DNA of 64,000 nt from Chimonanthus salicifolius. Its lineage: Eukaryota > Streptophyta > Magnoliopsida > Laurales > Calycanthaceae. The DNA is taken from NCBI GenBank assembly GCA_013350335.1, contig CM023539.1:36256631-36320630 (forward strand), written 5' to 3'. Shown here piece by piece: positions 48,000 through 58,659 of this stretch (the first letter of the stretch is position 1; the number at the start of each line of letters is the position of its first letter). Made by a program: the position numbers and the translations under genes. The notes beneath the pieces were generated by a model. It was not told where the DNA came from. It worked only from the letters and a program-made list of their open reading frames with translations, and made no database searches.

Positions 48000-48288
48000 C
48001 AGGGGTTTAAAAGTCGGTATCGGCCGATATATCGGCCGATACGATATGTCGACCGATATATCGTCATCGGCCGATATATCGGCCGATATTTTTCTCTTTC
48101 TTCTTTGTTTTTTTAAATATCGGCCGATATCGGCCGATATTTTGATATCGGGCCGATATAATACGGCCGATATCAAGGCCGATATTGTGAATATCGGCCG
48201 ATACGATACATATCGGCCGATATTCACATGCCCAAAACCGATATATATCGGCCGATACGATATGTATCGGCCGATATTTAAACCCCTG
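48000..48288. mobile_element. hAT MITE made largely of TATCGGCCGATA palindromes
   Basis: 289 bp. Perfect 12-bp inverted ends CAGGGGTTTAAA and a perfect 8-bp target duplication ttccacag (47992-47999, 48289-48296) give a textbook hAT signature. The interior holds at least nine exact copies of TATCGGCCGATA, some overlapping. Two 31-bp near-palindromes (48192-48222, 48246-48276) have a pair of copies round a cgata core. A pyrimidine-rich spacer lies at 48090-48115. It appears to be the best preserved family member. The long open frames on both strands here are artefacts of the repeat. Confidence 0.93.
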
Positions 48289-48351
48289 TTCCACAGAACA
48301 ACTATCCTCATAAGCAATGTCGGACAAGTAGCGCCCAACCTGGTTACTTTT

Positions 48352-49751
48352 TGTAACATCCCGACCCGAATACAGGGCTTGAGGCTTGACTCAGTGTGAT
48401 ATTGTCCTCTTTGGGCCTCGCACATAGCTCGAACCCACACGCTTTTGTTCGTGGGCTCAGGCCCACATGGCCCGGCCCAAAAGGCCTCACACAAGACTAC
48501 ACATGGGGTGGGTTCAAATAACCCCTCACCCTCCTCTCTTCCAAACTGATGTGGGACTCTTCCCACATCAGTTTGGGCAAGGTGTGAGGGTAATAATTTT
48601 TTTTTAAAGCAAACCTTAAGCTCCACAGGATCTATATGTTAATTGAAGGATGATGATAACAAGTATAGCAGGAGCTTTGGAGTTCTCCACTCAAGACCAA
48701 AAGTGAGCAAGAAGAATGCCTCAAGCTATGAACAATATCCTCATAATGGTAAGAAATACTACATTTTATGCAATTAAGCCAGGTGAGAATTACTTGCAAT
48801 TATGCTCACTTGGTGCTGAAAATTCAAAGATAAGCCTCTAACTTGCTATGAGGTAGGATTCATATCATTAGGAAGAGTAATCTTTATGGTTAAGATTCGT
48901 AATTACTCTCCTAGTGGACTTGTGGATTATAGTTATTTGTAGTGGAATAGTGACAAAAATGACCATGTCCTCTTGATAAGAAAGAATGAAACCTGTAATA
49001 AGGTAACCTAGTTTGTTATCCTTAAGGAAAAATATCAAACAAAAGAGGACTAAGTGTGGTAAGTAATTGGAAATGTGATGAAGGGGCTATGACAAGGGGT
49101 ATCGGGATATTATCACTGTCACCTTCTGTAATGTTGGTATATCGAGTGTAAGAATTATTTTTTTTTATATATAAAAAGTCCGCTGGAAGTGGGACCTAAG
49201 ATTGGAATACATAAGGCATAAAAGCTAAGTTAGTTTTCATATGCCAATAATGGACCGATGGAGGTTGGGCAGATTTTTATCTGACAAGTCGGTCCGGATA
49301 ATTGGTTGGTTATGTAATAGCTAGTGAACTAGTAAGTATAACAAAGCTATCTCTTGACTCATGATTAGAAGAGTCTGTCAGTGATGTGAATGTACATAGT
49401 CAGGTGATTGGTACAAATTAGAAGGATGTGAAAAGTATCTCGTAGAATGTTTGATTCTTCCTTAAATGAGTAGTAATTTCTAGTGCTATGCTTTGATATC
49501 AAATTTGTAAAATCTCGACTCGAATACAGGGCTTGGGACTTGACTCAGTGTGCTATTGTCCGCTTTGGGCCTCGCACACAGCTCGAACCCGCATGGTTAT
49601 GTTCCTAGGCTCGGGCCCACACAGCCCTGCCCAAAAGGCCTCACACAAGAGTACACATGTGGTGGCTTCAAATAACCCCTCACCCTCCTCTCTTCCAAAC
49701 TGATGTGGGACTCTTCCCACATCAGTTTGGGCAAGGTGTGAGGGTATCACA
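48352..49751 (-). mobile_element. 1.4-kb non-autonomous LTR element with hairpin LTRs
   Basis: LTRs of about 246 bp at 48352-48597 and 49506-49751 share long stretches such as cctcacaccttgcccaaac on the minus strand. A primer-site-like TGATATCAAAGC (minus, 49501-49490) lies next to the right LTR, which sets the orientation. A perfect 5-bp duplication ctttt flanks the element (48347-48351, 49752-49756). The roughly 890-bp interior has no recognisable gag or pol, so it is non-autonomous (between TRIM and LARD size). Each LTR contains a perfect 16-bp inverted repeat with a 4-base loop (48541-48576, 49695-49730). Confidence 0.85.
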
Positions 49752-49800
49752 CTTTTTCTCTCCCATCAATGCTTATACAAACACGGGGTATTACAATTAT

Positions 49801-50443
49801 CCACTCAAGATATCCCGCATTCTTACATTATTATATCCGGCTCATAGAATTAGTGTCCAGAAACTTCAAATCACATATCCATGTTCGAAAATAAAAATTA
49901 CAGTCCAATTAATTAACGTCAAAAGAAAACTGAGCTAAAATTAAAATTACAAATGGTTGATCAGCACACGATAGAATTTTTTTAACATGCGATCGAAGCT
50001 AAAAATGTGTTGAACACAGGATTCCCAAAGAACTCTTGCTCTGATGACCAACTGATGCAAAACAAGAGAGACAACCCACTGTCCCTTATGCTCGCCAAGA
50101 ATTCAAGTTCAAAATTCTTACAGGTTTTGAAAGCCTTAGCCGATTGGATTTTATGCAATCATGCTACTTCTCAAAGTATGATCGAAGACCATCAATGAGG
50201 CCAAGCTTCTCATTAATCCAATGTGTTTTGAGATAAGTTAAAATTACAATATCTTCTTAAATGGATTTAAAAATTAAATCGAATTAAGAGAAAATAATAA
50301 AATTTATATTCATAATCAAACTCAAGCCTAAAAACACCGAATTAAACTAAGCATCGTACTTGAAATTTTGGATTCATTAATCCTAGGTGTGGTTGAGAGC
50401 CATGTGCCTCAGCCCGGGTGTGCTCACACACGATCAACTCCAA
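49801..50443. other. Intergenic with a gypsy LTR trace
   Basis: At 50038-50051 the minus strand reads TTGGTCATCAGAGC, a primer-site-like sequence next to a TG start (TGATGCAA, 50053). This resembles the gypsy LTR junctions at 1980, 8927 and 25601. No gag was found beside it. Confidence 0.4.
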
Positions 50444-51455
50444 GGCTATGTTTGGATGAGGATAAATTAGCAGGGGTTACCTTTGATCAGGGGTTACCCT
50501 TGACCAAGGGTTACACTTATGCATGCAAAAGAGTTTTCAGATGTGAGATTGGAAAGAAATAATCTAGACTTTTTATCCTTATCCTTTGTTTACCAAATGG
50601 GGATAAACGAGGGTTACACTCGTTTACCCCCATTACCCATGAAACAAATCCAGCCCAAGAGTCTTTGCTGTCCATATTTTTTTTTTTGAATAGTAACAAA
50701 AAAAATTCATTAAAAGAGAAAGGGGGTACAAAGTGAAAGAAACAAATAAAAAGGCCTACAAGAATTAGACTTAAGCAACAAGAAAAAACAAACAAGAGAA
50801 GAGGGAACCAAGGAAATCAAATGAAAAAGATGCCTTCAAAAAGATTGTCAACTCTCAATTTGGCAAAATAGTCCACCACACCATTAGCCGAACGTCCGAC
50901 TTTGGAGAAGGATACTCCCAATCCTTCGGCCAAATCCCTCACCTCCCAAACCACATTGGCCAATCTCCATGGTGGACACTTCAACTCCTTTGCCCATTTG
51001 AGGCATTTGTCGAGTCCCCTTTAATGATTAAGTTACCCTGCCAATGATTCTTCCACATGACTAAAGCTTTCTTAATACTAAAGATTTCCGTCTGGTTTGA
51101 CTCCTTAACTCCCACCGACTCATTAAACATTATGGAAGTCTCGTCCCTGTAATTTCGAAGAGCTCCTCCAATCCCAGCTAGACCCGGCTTCACCCTTGAA
51201 GCTCCGTCAACATAAATTTCATGGTACCTTATTGTGGTGGCCCCCAATTCTTCTTCAGCTTTACCTTTTTATTTTGAAAGCTCATTATCCTTATTTACTA
51301 ACTAAAGATTTAGGATAAAAAATATCAATTTTACCTTTTTTTAACCCCTCCACTCTCACTTTTGAAAACTCTTTTAAAGCAAAGCGTATTCAAAATTGAT
51401 TATCCACCCTTCGTTACCCACTCCTACAAAATTTACCCCTCATCCAAACGCAACC
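50444..51455. mobile_element. MITE with a LINE fragment inside
   Basis: Inverted ends GGCTATGTTTGGATGAGG (50444) and, complemented, GGTTGCGTTTGGATGAGG (51455). Repeated ggggttacc/tttgatcag phrases follow the left end. Most of the middle is a LINE 3' fragment (50680-51250) on the minus strand. Ends of this type are common in PIF/Harbinger-like MITEs, but no clear 3-bp target duplication is visible (caa versus tta). Confidence 0.6.
50680..51250 (-). pseudogene. LINE (L1-type) 3' end: RNase H domain and A-tail
   Basis: The minus strand encodes EIYVDGASRVKPGLAGIGGA, then SVGVKESNQTEIFSIKKAL and an IKGDSTNA stretch. These match the RNase H domain at the C-terminus of plant L1-type ORF2, with the active-site Asp in VDGA, Glu in TEIF and Asp in KGDS. 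A frame break near 51000 precedes the C-terminal helix (EVRDLAEGLGVSFSKV). The minus strand ends in an A-run (T-run on + at 50679-50688). The 5' part is missing, as is usual for LINE insertions. Confidence 0.75.
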
Positions 51456-53131
51456 TTAAGTACTTTTAGGCCTTGATTGTATTGCAAAAACCGTCATATT
51501 GATGATATCTTAACCAGTAATTCTACAATATAAGTAAGTTAATGATTGAAGAAATGGATATATACATTTTCCAAGTGCCAAATTTAACTGAATGGATCGC
51601 CAACCCAATGGAGCATGGCCCATTGACCAGTGTTGTGTTGGATTTATATTATCTTCTGCTAGTCATCAATTTTATTTTATTATTTTATTTCAAATTTTCA
51701 AACGTAATAGACCGAAACACTTTTGTTTTGGTAAAATCCATAATGAGACAGGTTCCTGCGAACTCACAGTTTCTATTTTGGGGGTTTAAGTCTGCCATGA
51801 TTGTTTTGGCCTATTCGGACAAAACAGGTGCGTTTTGGAGGAAAAAAAAAATATTGTGTTTCGATCTATTAAATATATTTTTTTATTTTTTCTTAGTTCA
51901 TTATTCATTAATTTTTCAATTCTATCATTTTACATAATTTATATTTTATTAATTTTCAATTATTATTTTACTATTCCTAATTATTTACTTTTTTATATTT
52001 TATTTTCTTATATATAATTTTTTTTTTCATTTCCAAAATGAAATACCAAAACAATTAAAACATCAAAGTGATAGACCCACAAAATTGTGCCAAGTTTTAT
52101 GCCAAGGGCTATGTATCCTTTGAGAGCAAGCGTGGGCTATTTCATAACTTTCAGGCCCTACACTGGTTGCTTTCTTCTAAATGCATCATCAAACAAGCCA
52201 ACTTTAAAATTAAAAAAATTAGTTCGAGTTGAATACTCTTTCTGTCTCAAATTAGTTGTCCTATATATGGATTTTAGAATTGTTTTAAAATAGTTGTCTC
52301 ATTTGTATTAGAGTAGTATAAAATGTGTTGAAAATGAATGAGATCACACATGGAGTACTAGCCTTATATAAAGAGTTTTTTAAAAAATACAAATATTTCA
52401 AATGAGATAACTAAAATGGGACGGATGGAATATTAAACATAAATTAATTATAATAAATAAATTTAATTTAAATTAAGGGTAGACAACTTAATAGGATGTT
52501 TTTTTTTAAGTGACACAGGTTATTCTATGTTTCACACTTTACCTTCACCTCTCCGGACATAAATAGGTCTACTAACATTGAATGATAAAAAATCGGTCTA
52601 CTAATCGAATCAGTTCCTAATGCCTGCTGCACTGATTTGGACACAGAATTTTTTTTTGTTCACTCGATGATGCATTTTCAAGCTGCCGCCTACAGATCTC
52701 TGCTGTAGCTACCACCACCTCTACCGCTGTTGCATCAAAGACCGCTGCTACTGCTACGTTTTTTTCCTCTTGCTACATATCTGCAGGCTCAGATCTCAAC
52801 CCGCTCTACTCCAACGTTTCCAGCCGCACCTCTGTTGGCTCCCAACACTGATATGCTCTTCTTCCGCGCTTGCACCTGGGATTTCCTGCTCTCAGATCTG
52901 CAGTTCTGAGTTCTTCTTCTCAATCTGACGCTCCTCTCTCAGCCCTTCGCTGTTGCTCCGGCGTCTGCTTTCCTGGTCTACAGATCTGATTTACACGATG
53001 GGTTCTGCTTTCTTCAGATCTGTGAAGTACTTTGTGAAGTTGGCTCTTCTTCCACTCGTAACCATGCAATGTAACGGCCGTAGTTTTGTTCGGTTTTCAC
53101 TCGACGAACTGCACTTAAAAGGAATGCAAAC
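51456..53131. other. Intergenic; AT-rich, then C/T-rich stretch
   Basis: 51540-52450 is AT-rich with no convincing gene. 52630-53100 is C/T-rich with repeated cagatct phrases. It resembles the leader of the copia element at 57000-57700 and may be a fragment of a related element. The short open frames show no domain. Confidence 0.4.
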
Positions 53132-53269
53132 AAGATCATAAGGGCCGGCCCTGGCTATAGGCAAAGTAGGCGGTCGCCTAAGGCCCCCAAATAAAAAAGG
53201 TCCTCCATAAACTCCTTTACTTTATGTTAAATAGTTAATAATGTATATTTATAGAATTCATACATTCTT

Positions 53270-53335
53270 ATCTGGTTGGTTAGAAGTCTCCCTTTATAGA
53301 TATAGGCCTGGGATCAAATCCCAGCTGTGTTAGTA
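53270..53335 (+). other. tRNA-like segment inside the hAT relic
   Basis: Reads as a weathered tRNA-like fold: a D-arm or A-box-like tggttggttagaag (from 53273), then a spacer, then a T-arm-like hairpin ctgggatcaaatcccag (5-bp stem, 7-base loop) that fits a B box. The acceptor stem is not convincing, so it is not called as a tRNA gene. It may be a SINE head captured by the element. Confidence 0.4.
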
Positions 53336-53972
53336 ATAGTAATTTGTTTTTTATCAAGTTATTTAATAATAATAATGAAAAATAACAATAATTTCAATTA
53401 ATACTACTTGAAATCATTTGATTATTTTTAACTATTTCGAACTTAAAACACTCAAAATTGAAAATTTATATATTGATAATTTTTCTAATCAATTTAAAGC
53501 GTAGGTTTCTTAAAAAATAAAATAATGATACTATCAGTCATAATAATAATTATTATAATTCTCATTTTATTAAGTTTAATAATAATAATAATAAAATAAT
53601 TTTAATTAATAAAGACTCTTTTAAAATATATCTATCATCTAAATAAAGAGAGAGAGAAATCTACATTGAGTTGATAATTTTGAATTAAAAATAATTTAAA
53701 GCTTTTAAAATTTGAAGAGATGAAAAAATATAACTTTATTCATTTGATCAATGTAGATTTTATTAGAACTAATATACAAGTATAAATCATTATAATTAAG
53801 ATAATTATTAATTATTAATTTTTTAAAAAATACCAAAAAAAATGAAAAATGAAAATAATAATAATATATTTGTTTTAAATGAGAATTTGCATTAGTGTCA
53901 CACTCCATATGATAAAAGATGCAGTACCAAAAGAATGAATTACCAAATTATATAAAAAGAATGAATTGTTGT

Positions 53973-54137
53973 TTTCCAAATGCATGAATTGCTTATAAAA
54001 TAATATTTATTATACCAATTACAGTTACCTATGCAGAAATAAGTTTTTCAAAGTTAAAACTGATAAAATCTTATCTTCGGTCTACAATATCACAAGAAAT
54101 ATTGAATAAATTAGCTATCTTATCTATTGAAAAATAA
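53973..54137 (+). pseudogene. hAT transposase C-terminal remnant
   Basis: 55 codons ending in TAA, with one internal stop (codon 5). The segment ITVTYAEISFSKLKLIKSYL then RSTISQEILNKLAILSIEK matches the hAT dimerisation domain of plant ZMYM/Tip100-type transposases. In intact proteins this domain is the conserved C-terminus that mediates multimerisation. The DDE core upstream has been lost. Confidence 0.8.
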
Positions 54138-54360
54138 ATGTTAAAAAAACTTAAATATAGTAATTTAATTAGTAATTTTACATCTCAAAATAAGAATAAA
54201 TTTTAAATAATACTTTGTTATAAATTTAATTATGATATTTTATTTAGTTTTACACATTGTAAAAAAATTATATGATTTTATTTTTTATGAGTATATAAAG
54301 GCCCCATCTTAAAAACTCGCCTAGGGCCCCTGAAATCTCAGAGCCGGCCCTGAAGATCAT

Positions 54361-56765
54361 GTACCTCAACGGCCATAGTTTTGCTCAGTTATTTTTATAT
54401 CCGACACTCATAACATACAAGAAACAAAATAAAAGGAAGAAGAGTATTACTGTTCAAATTGGTGCACTGATTGACTGAATAGTGATTCGGTTGGTGCATC
54501 GATTTTGGAATGTTCGATTTTTTACTTTTTATACGGACGGTCGGATGAGGTAAAATGGGAAGTTCGAAAAAATCCGTGTCTTTTAAAAGATTATTTCCGT
54601 GTTATGATGGCCACCCTAAATTAAATGAAATCATTAATTTTTTTTTATGATCAAGGTGTTCAAGGGTCTCACTTGTATTTGGATAAGGGATATTTTAATC
54701 TAACTAGTTTTTGGGGCATGTACAACCTGTCAATCCTACACACATTAGATGAGCAACTACGTAGAGTGAACAGAGAATTTCAGTCTATCTGTCTATTTTG
54801 TTTAAATTAAATTAGGTTGATGTACATTTTAATTAGATTAATTTTTTTTCAAACATCTACCTCAAAAATCACCTTTTTAGTGCCACCAGATCCTTGTTAA
54901 ATATCAAGTGAATCAAAATTAATGAGATCACATGACTCAGTTAAATTACCTCAAATATCTATATGCGCTTCATCACATAAACCTTTGCTGGCCCTTATCT
55001 GGCCCATAAATAACTTTGCACTCTCCAAAAGGTCACATGAAAAGAGTTTATTTATGGTCATTAGTGATGGAAGTACTTTCAAAGTTTCTATCTTTTGTTC
55101 TCAGAGACGCCGTTATTTAAAGTAGTAAAAAATAATAATTATATTTAATTATGTATAGACAAAATAGATCTTATTTTTTATCATTTTCAAGTAGGTAGCA
55201 TCATAGAGTGTCTCTATCATTAGTCATTTATTACAAGAGTAATTATCTTATGCTATTATTCTAACGGTAAGAATGATTTAAAATGACATTTTTTGAGACA
55301 TGTGAATTCTACCTTTTAAAAATCTAAACCGTTCATTAACTTTTAAATGCAATGATGCATACTGTAGCTTTTTAGATTTTGTGACGATGGATTAAATGAA
55401 AAGTATTTGATTAGAAGATCTATAAAGTATGTCACATTCCTCTCATTTGATCCATCCGCCATTAGATGAATCAAATGAAAATATTTGATTAGTACTCTTA
55501 TTTTATACATTCAAAAAAAATTGAAAGGATACATATAAACATCACTGCGTATAAAAATCAATGAACATTTTAAATGTTTAAAGAGTAGATCATACATGTT
55601 CCAAATAATACTACTCAAAACCATTCTTACCATTAATATGGCAGCATAGAATCATCCCTTTCATCCTAAACTCTAATATGATGAAGCACTCACGACTAAA
55701 TTTCATTTTAACAATATATTAATTTATCATAAAATAATATTATAGAAATAAATTAGAGAAGTACAAATATAGATAATAATTTTATTTTAAAAAAATTATC
55801 CAATTAATTTAACTAAATAAATGTCATAATTGGTTTGAAGCTTTATTTAAACTATCTATTGTAGTTAGTTTAAATTTAACGATTAAATATAAAATATGAG
55901 AGTAAAATCTTTTAAAATTTTAAATCAATTACTTCTTTTTAATTTTGTACAAATAATAAAATTTACCTCAATTTCAAGTGTCAAAAATTTCATGACTCAA
56001 TTACGTGATTATTGTACTAAGTTTTGCATTGAAGAACGTACACAGAGTCGGTTTAAATCAGTTCCACCGTTTGTCAGTGGTAAGGACTCAGGAATCTCCC
56101 ACCACTTTCACTTGAAAATTGAAATGTTGGGAATTTTTACCCATCCGTACAAGTAATTATTATGTTATTTGTGGCCTTGTGAATCCACGTAAGCATGTCC
56201 GAACTCAGCAGTTCAACACTGCATTCATTTATAAATAAAAATATGAAATCTTTTTATATTTCAGATTACACCCTTTCATGATCTGTTTGGATGAATCAAA
56301 AGCAGGTGAATTCTTGTCCTTGCTACTTTCACCCATTGGTGAAACCAGATACGCCTTGCTCCATGCTCTTGTGATTTCGGAATCTCCTTCAGATCGCCCA
56401 GTTTTAACCGGTGGCAAGTCACTTCATGAGTGGGATCATCCCTTTTGCATAATCCCTTGGTGATTCGCATCAAAATTTCTTTTCATACAAACAGGCCTGA
56501 CTGACTTAGGGCTAGGCAGGCTTCTCAATTTGGAAGGGGGGGAAATGAAAACAAAGCCATTGTTAAATAAAGGATGCGTTTGAATGATGGGTAAATTTTA
56601 CAGAGGCTATTCGGGATTATTCTTAACCAAAGATAATTCTGGATATTATGAATACCTTTTACGTAAAAAGGATTTTAAAAAATAAGAGAGGAGAGGTAAA
56701 AATTTAATTTTTTTACTCCTACCTTTTAATTACCGAACAAAAATAATGAAAAGTAACCTCCCATT
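54361..56765. other. Intergenic with one MITE
   Basis: Apart from the MITE at 55249-55648, nothing was assigned. Another GTTTG-type MITE end (ggatgcgtttgaatgatggg) starts near 56572 without a recognised partner. The small open frames have no domain. Confidence 0.4.
55249..55648. mobile_element. MITE with 27-bp inverted ends
   Basis: Ends 55249-55275 and 55622-55648 match at 21 of 27 positions and share tatgct and ggtaagaatg. Similarity may extend a few bases outward. The interior is AT-rich with aaatcaaatgaaaa-like phrases repeated. The superfamily is unknown because no clear target duplication was seen. Confidence 0.6.
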
Positions 56766-56960
56766 TATTAGAGATATTCACTCATCCGTAATTCCATCCG
56801 CTCGTGATTATCCTCATCGATAATCACGGGCTATGAAAAAGGAAACCGTAGATTTATTACTTCCTGATTTTGTGTTGTATGATAGAAAAAATCTCTCCTT
56901 TGTGATAATATATACTATGTAATCAAATCAGATGAAATGAGAAGAAATATTTACTCCAAT
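56766..56960 (+). repeat. Copia 5' LTR
   Basis: About 195 bp, beginning TATTAGAGATATTCAC (the usual TG start changed to TA) and ending at ttactccaat just before the primer site. The first 65 bp repeat at 63936-64000 with one change (ccgtaatt versus ccataatt). Confidence 0.8.
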
Positions 56961-56973
56961 ATGGTATCAATAG

Positions 56974-57715
56974 TTTAGGGTTTTTCCATCGATCCTCATA
57001 TCAGTGCTAGCGGCGACCTGTCGTCCCTCTAGATCGTGTCCAGCGTGCCTCAATCTGCAGCACGGTATCCGTCCGGTCGTCTCTTCAGCGTCTGTTGGAC
57101 TAGACCACACTTGGTGCCTCTGTTTCTGAGACCACACCGAGCATCAACATCGTTTTTCCCGATCTGTTTATCAGATCTGGTTTTCACCGCTGCCATCTTC
57201 TTATTTCCGCCGCAACATCGATTGGGTGTTCTCTCGCCACATTGGGCGTTTTCTTCGATTGCTCCTTCCGACCAGATCTAGACATATATCTGCCCGTTGC
57301 GGTTCGTCGCCTCTTCATTTTTCAACACCAGCGATCTTCATCGCTTTCGGTCTCCGTCTGCACTCTGTCCGTCCAACTGATTGTACAGTCAAATTCTCCG
57401 GCTTCTGATTTCATCATACCTTGTGCTCGGGCGACAACGCTGCTCTGCTCCTTCCGTTCACCCTGTTGCTTTTTTTTTTTTCTGCCGCTCTTTCAGCTCC
57501 TCTCAGACAACTTCCAGATCTCCGACGTCTGTGCCTGTCACCTCCGCCCGTGATTGTGTTTTGTACTCCGCCCCTGACGAGCATCTCTTCTACACACATG
57601 CTCACATCTCTGTCAGTGACTCGATCTCAGATCCAGCTCCGATCGATATCGAGATCTCTTCAGTTTGCGATTTTGCTCTACATCTTTCAATTTCACCTAT
57701 TTGGACAGCAGCACT
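56974..57715 (+). other. Copia leader, no gene
   Basis: C/T-rich untranslated leader between the primer site and gag. Several open frames up to 120 codons cross it in all + frames, but they are Ser/Pro/Leu-rich, overlap one another and show no domain. Confidence 0.6.
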
Positions 57716-58644
57716 ATGGCTACTTTATCATCTTTAGCAGCACAACTTCAGCACTTCATTACTATCTGCTTCACTCCAAATAATTATCTGGTTTGGAAAT
57801 CTCAACTATTGCCCTTTCTCTGTGGCTACAATGTACTGGGTTATGTTGATGGGACGATCTCTGCCCTGCCAAACCCACCCCCCCCAACCATGTTTTAACT
57901 TCAGCCTCTAAGGATGACTCCTTTCCTTCTGTCACGATAAATCCTGATTTTCTAACTTGGCAGCAGAATGATCAGTTGTTTCTAGGGTGTCTTCTCTATA
58001 CGCTTTCTGAACCCATTCAACCTCAACTTGTTGGTGTTCCCACTGCATAGGCTGCTTGGCTTCAGTTGGAATGTTCTTTTTCTTCACATTCCCCGGCTCG
58101 TGTCATGTAGCTTCGCCTCCAACTTTTTCATATTCAAAAAGGTTCTTCTACCATGCTTCAGTAGCTGACATCTGTCAAATCTCTGGCTGATAGTCTTGCC
58201 GCGGCTTCTCGACCTGTGTCAGATGACGATATGTTTATGTCCATCCTTGGCGGTCTTGGACCTGAATATGGCACCTTTGTGACATCTATCACTACAAGGA
58301 CGAAACCGGTTTCCTTCTATGAGTTACAAAGTCTTCTTTATAGTCATGAGATTCGCCTCGCTCAAGAGGTTGTGCCACTTGACCTACATTCTCCCCAAGC
58401 GAACACCTCTTCCAAGCAGTATGCGCCTTCTCTTCGTTCGTCTCAGCGAAGCTCTCAATCCTATCAACGCGGTTTTCGCGGGCGTGGTGGTCGCTCTAAG
58501 GGTCGCTATGGGCAGTCTCCCTCTCTGACTGATCATTCTCCTGTGCCTCATCACACACAGCCTCCTCGCGTCATCTGTCAGGTGTCCAACAGTATTGGTA
58601 ATACTCCTTTGAAGTGTCGACAACGCTTCAATAATGCTATTTAG
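57716..58644 (+). pseudogene. Copia gag
   Basis: Starts MATLSSLAAQLQHFITICF and has the copia gag opening NYLVWKSQLLPFLCGYNVLG. A stop follows at 57896, with further stops near 58048, 58108 and 58163. From 58216 the frame is open to 58644 (MSDDDMFMSILGGLGPEY, then an Arg/Gly-rich tail). The knuckle appears as CQVSNSIGNTPLKC: the second cysteine is serine and the histidine is asparagine, so zinc binding is lost. Confidence 0.8.
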
Positions 58645-58659
58645 CCAGTTGATTCCTCT

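Larger units (their letters stand above)
47849..49795 (-). mobile_element. Solo TRIM LTR carrying two further insertions
   Basis: Minus strand opens TGTAATACCCCGTG at 49795 and closes GGGTCGTTACA at 47849, the same ends as the TRIM array at 6154-7291. A perfect 5-bp duplication attat flanks it (47844-47848, 49796-49800). Once the MITE (48000-48288) and the 1.4-kb element (48352-49751) with one copy of each of their target sites are set aside, about 245 bp of LTR remain. No internal domain is present, so this is a solo LTR. Confidence 0.87.
53140..54352 (+). mobile_element. hAT element relic with transposase tail
   Basis: 1213 bp. The left end AAGGGCCGGC and right end (complement CAGGGCCGGCTC) are typical hAT termini, with the first base of the left end changed. 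A perfect 8-bp duplication aagatcat flanks it (53132-53139, 54353-54360). The interior is strongly AT-rich and keeps only the last part of a transposase gene (53973-54137) and a tRNA-like stretch near 53270. It cannot move on its own. Confidence 0.9.

Noticed and set aside
48014..48284. Regular palindromic repeats as a CRISPR array
   Set aside because: Eukaryotic context, no unique spacers of constant length, and hAT ends with an 8-bp target duplication explain the region.
47964..48626. 220-codon open frame on the minus strand rich in YRPIYIG-like repeats
   Set aside because: It is a read-through of the palindromic MITE and adjoining LTRs. The repeat also gives long frames on the + strand, and no domain or start context supports a gene.
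52630..53141. Possible small gene in the C/T-rich stretch before the hAT relic
   Set aside because: No domain or splice pattern; similar in style to the copia leader at 57000-57700.
57036..57783. Several overlapping + frames of 60-120 codons
   Set aside because: C/T-rich copia leader; frames overlap in all phases and lack domains.
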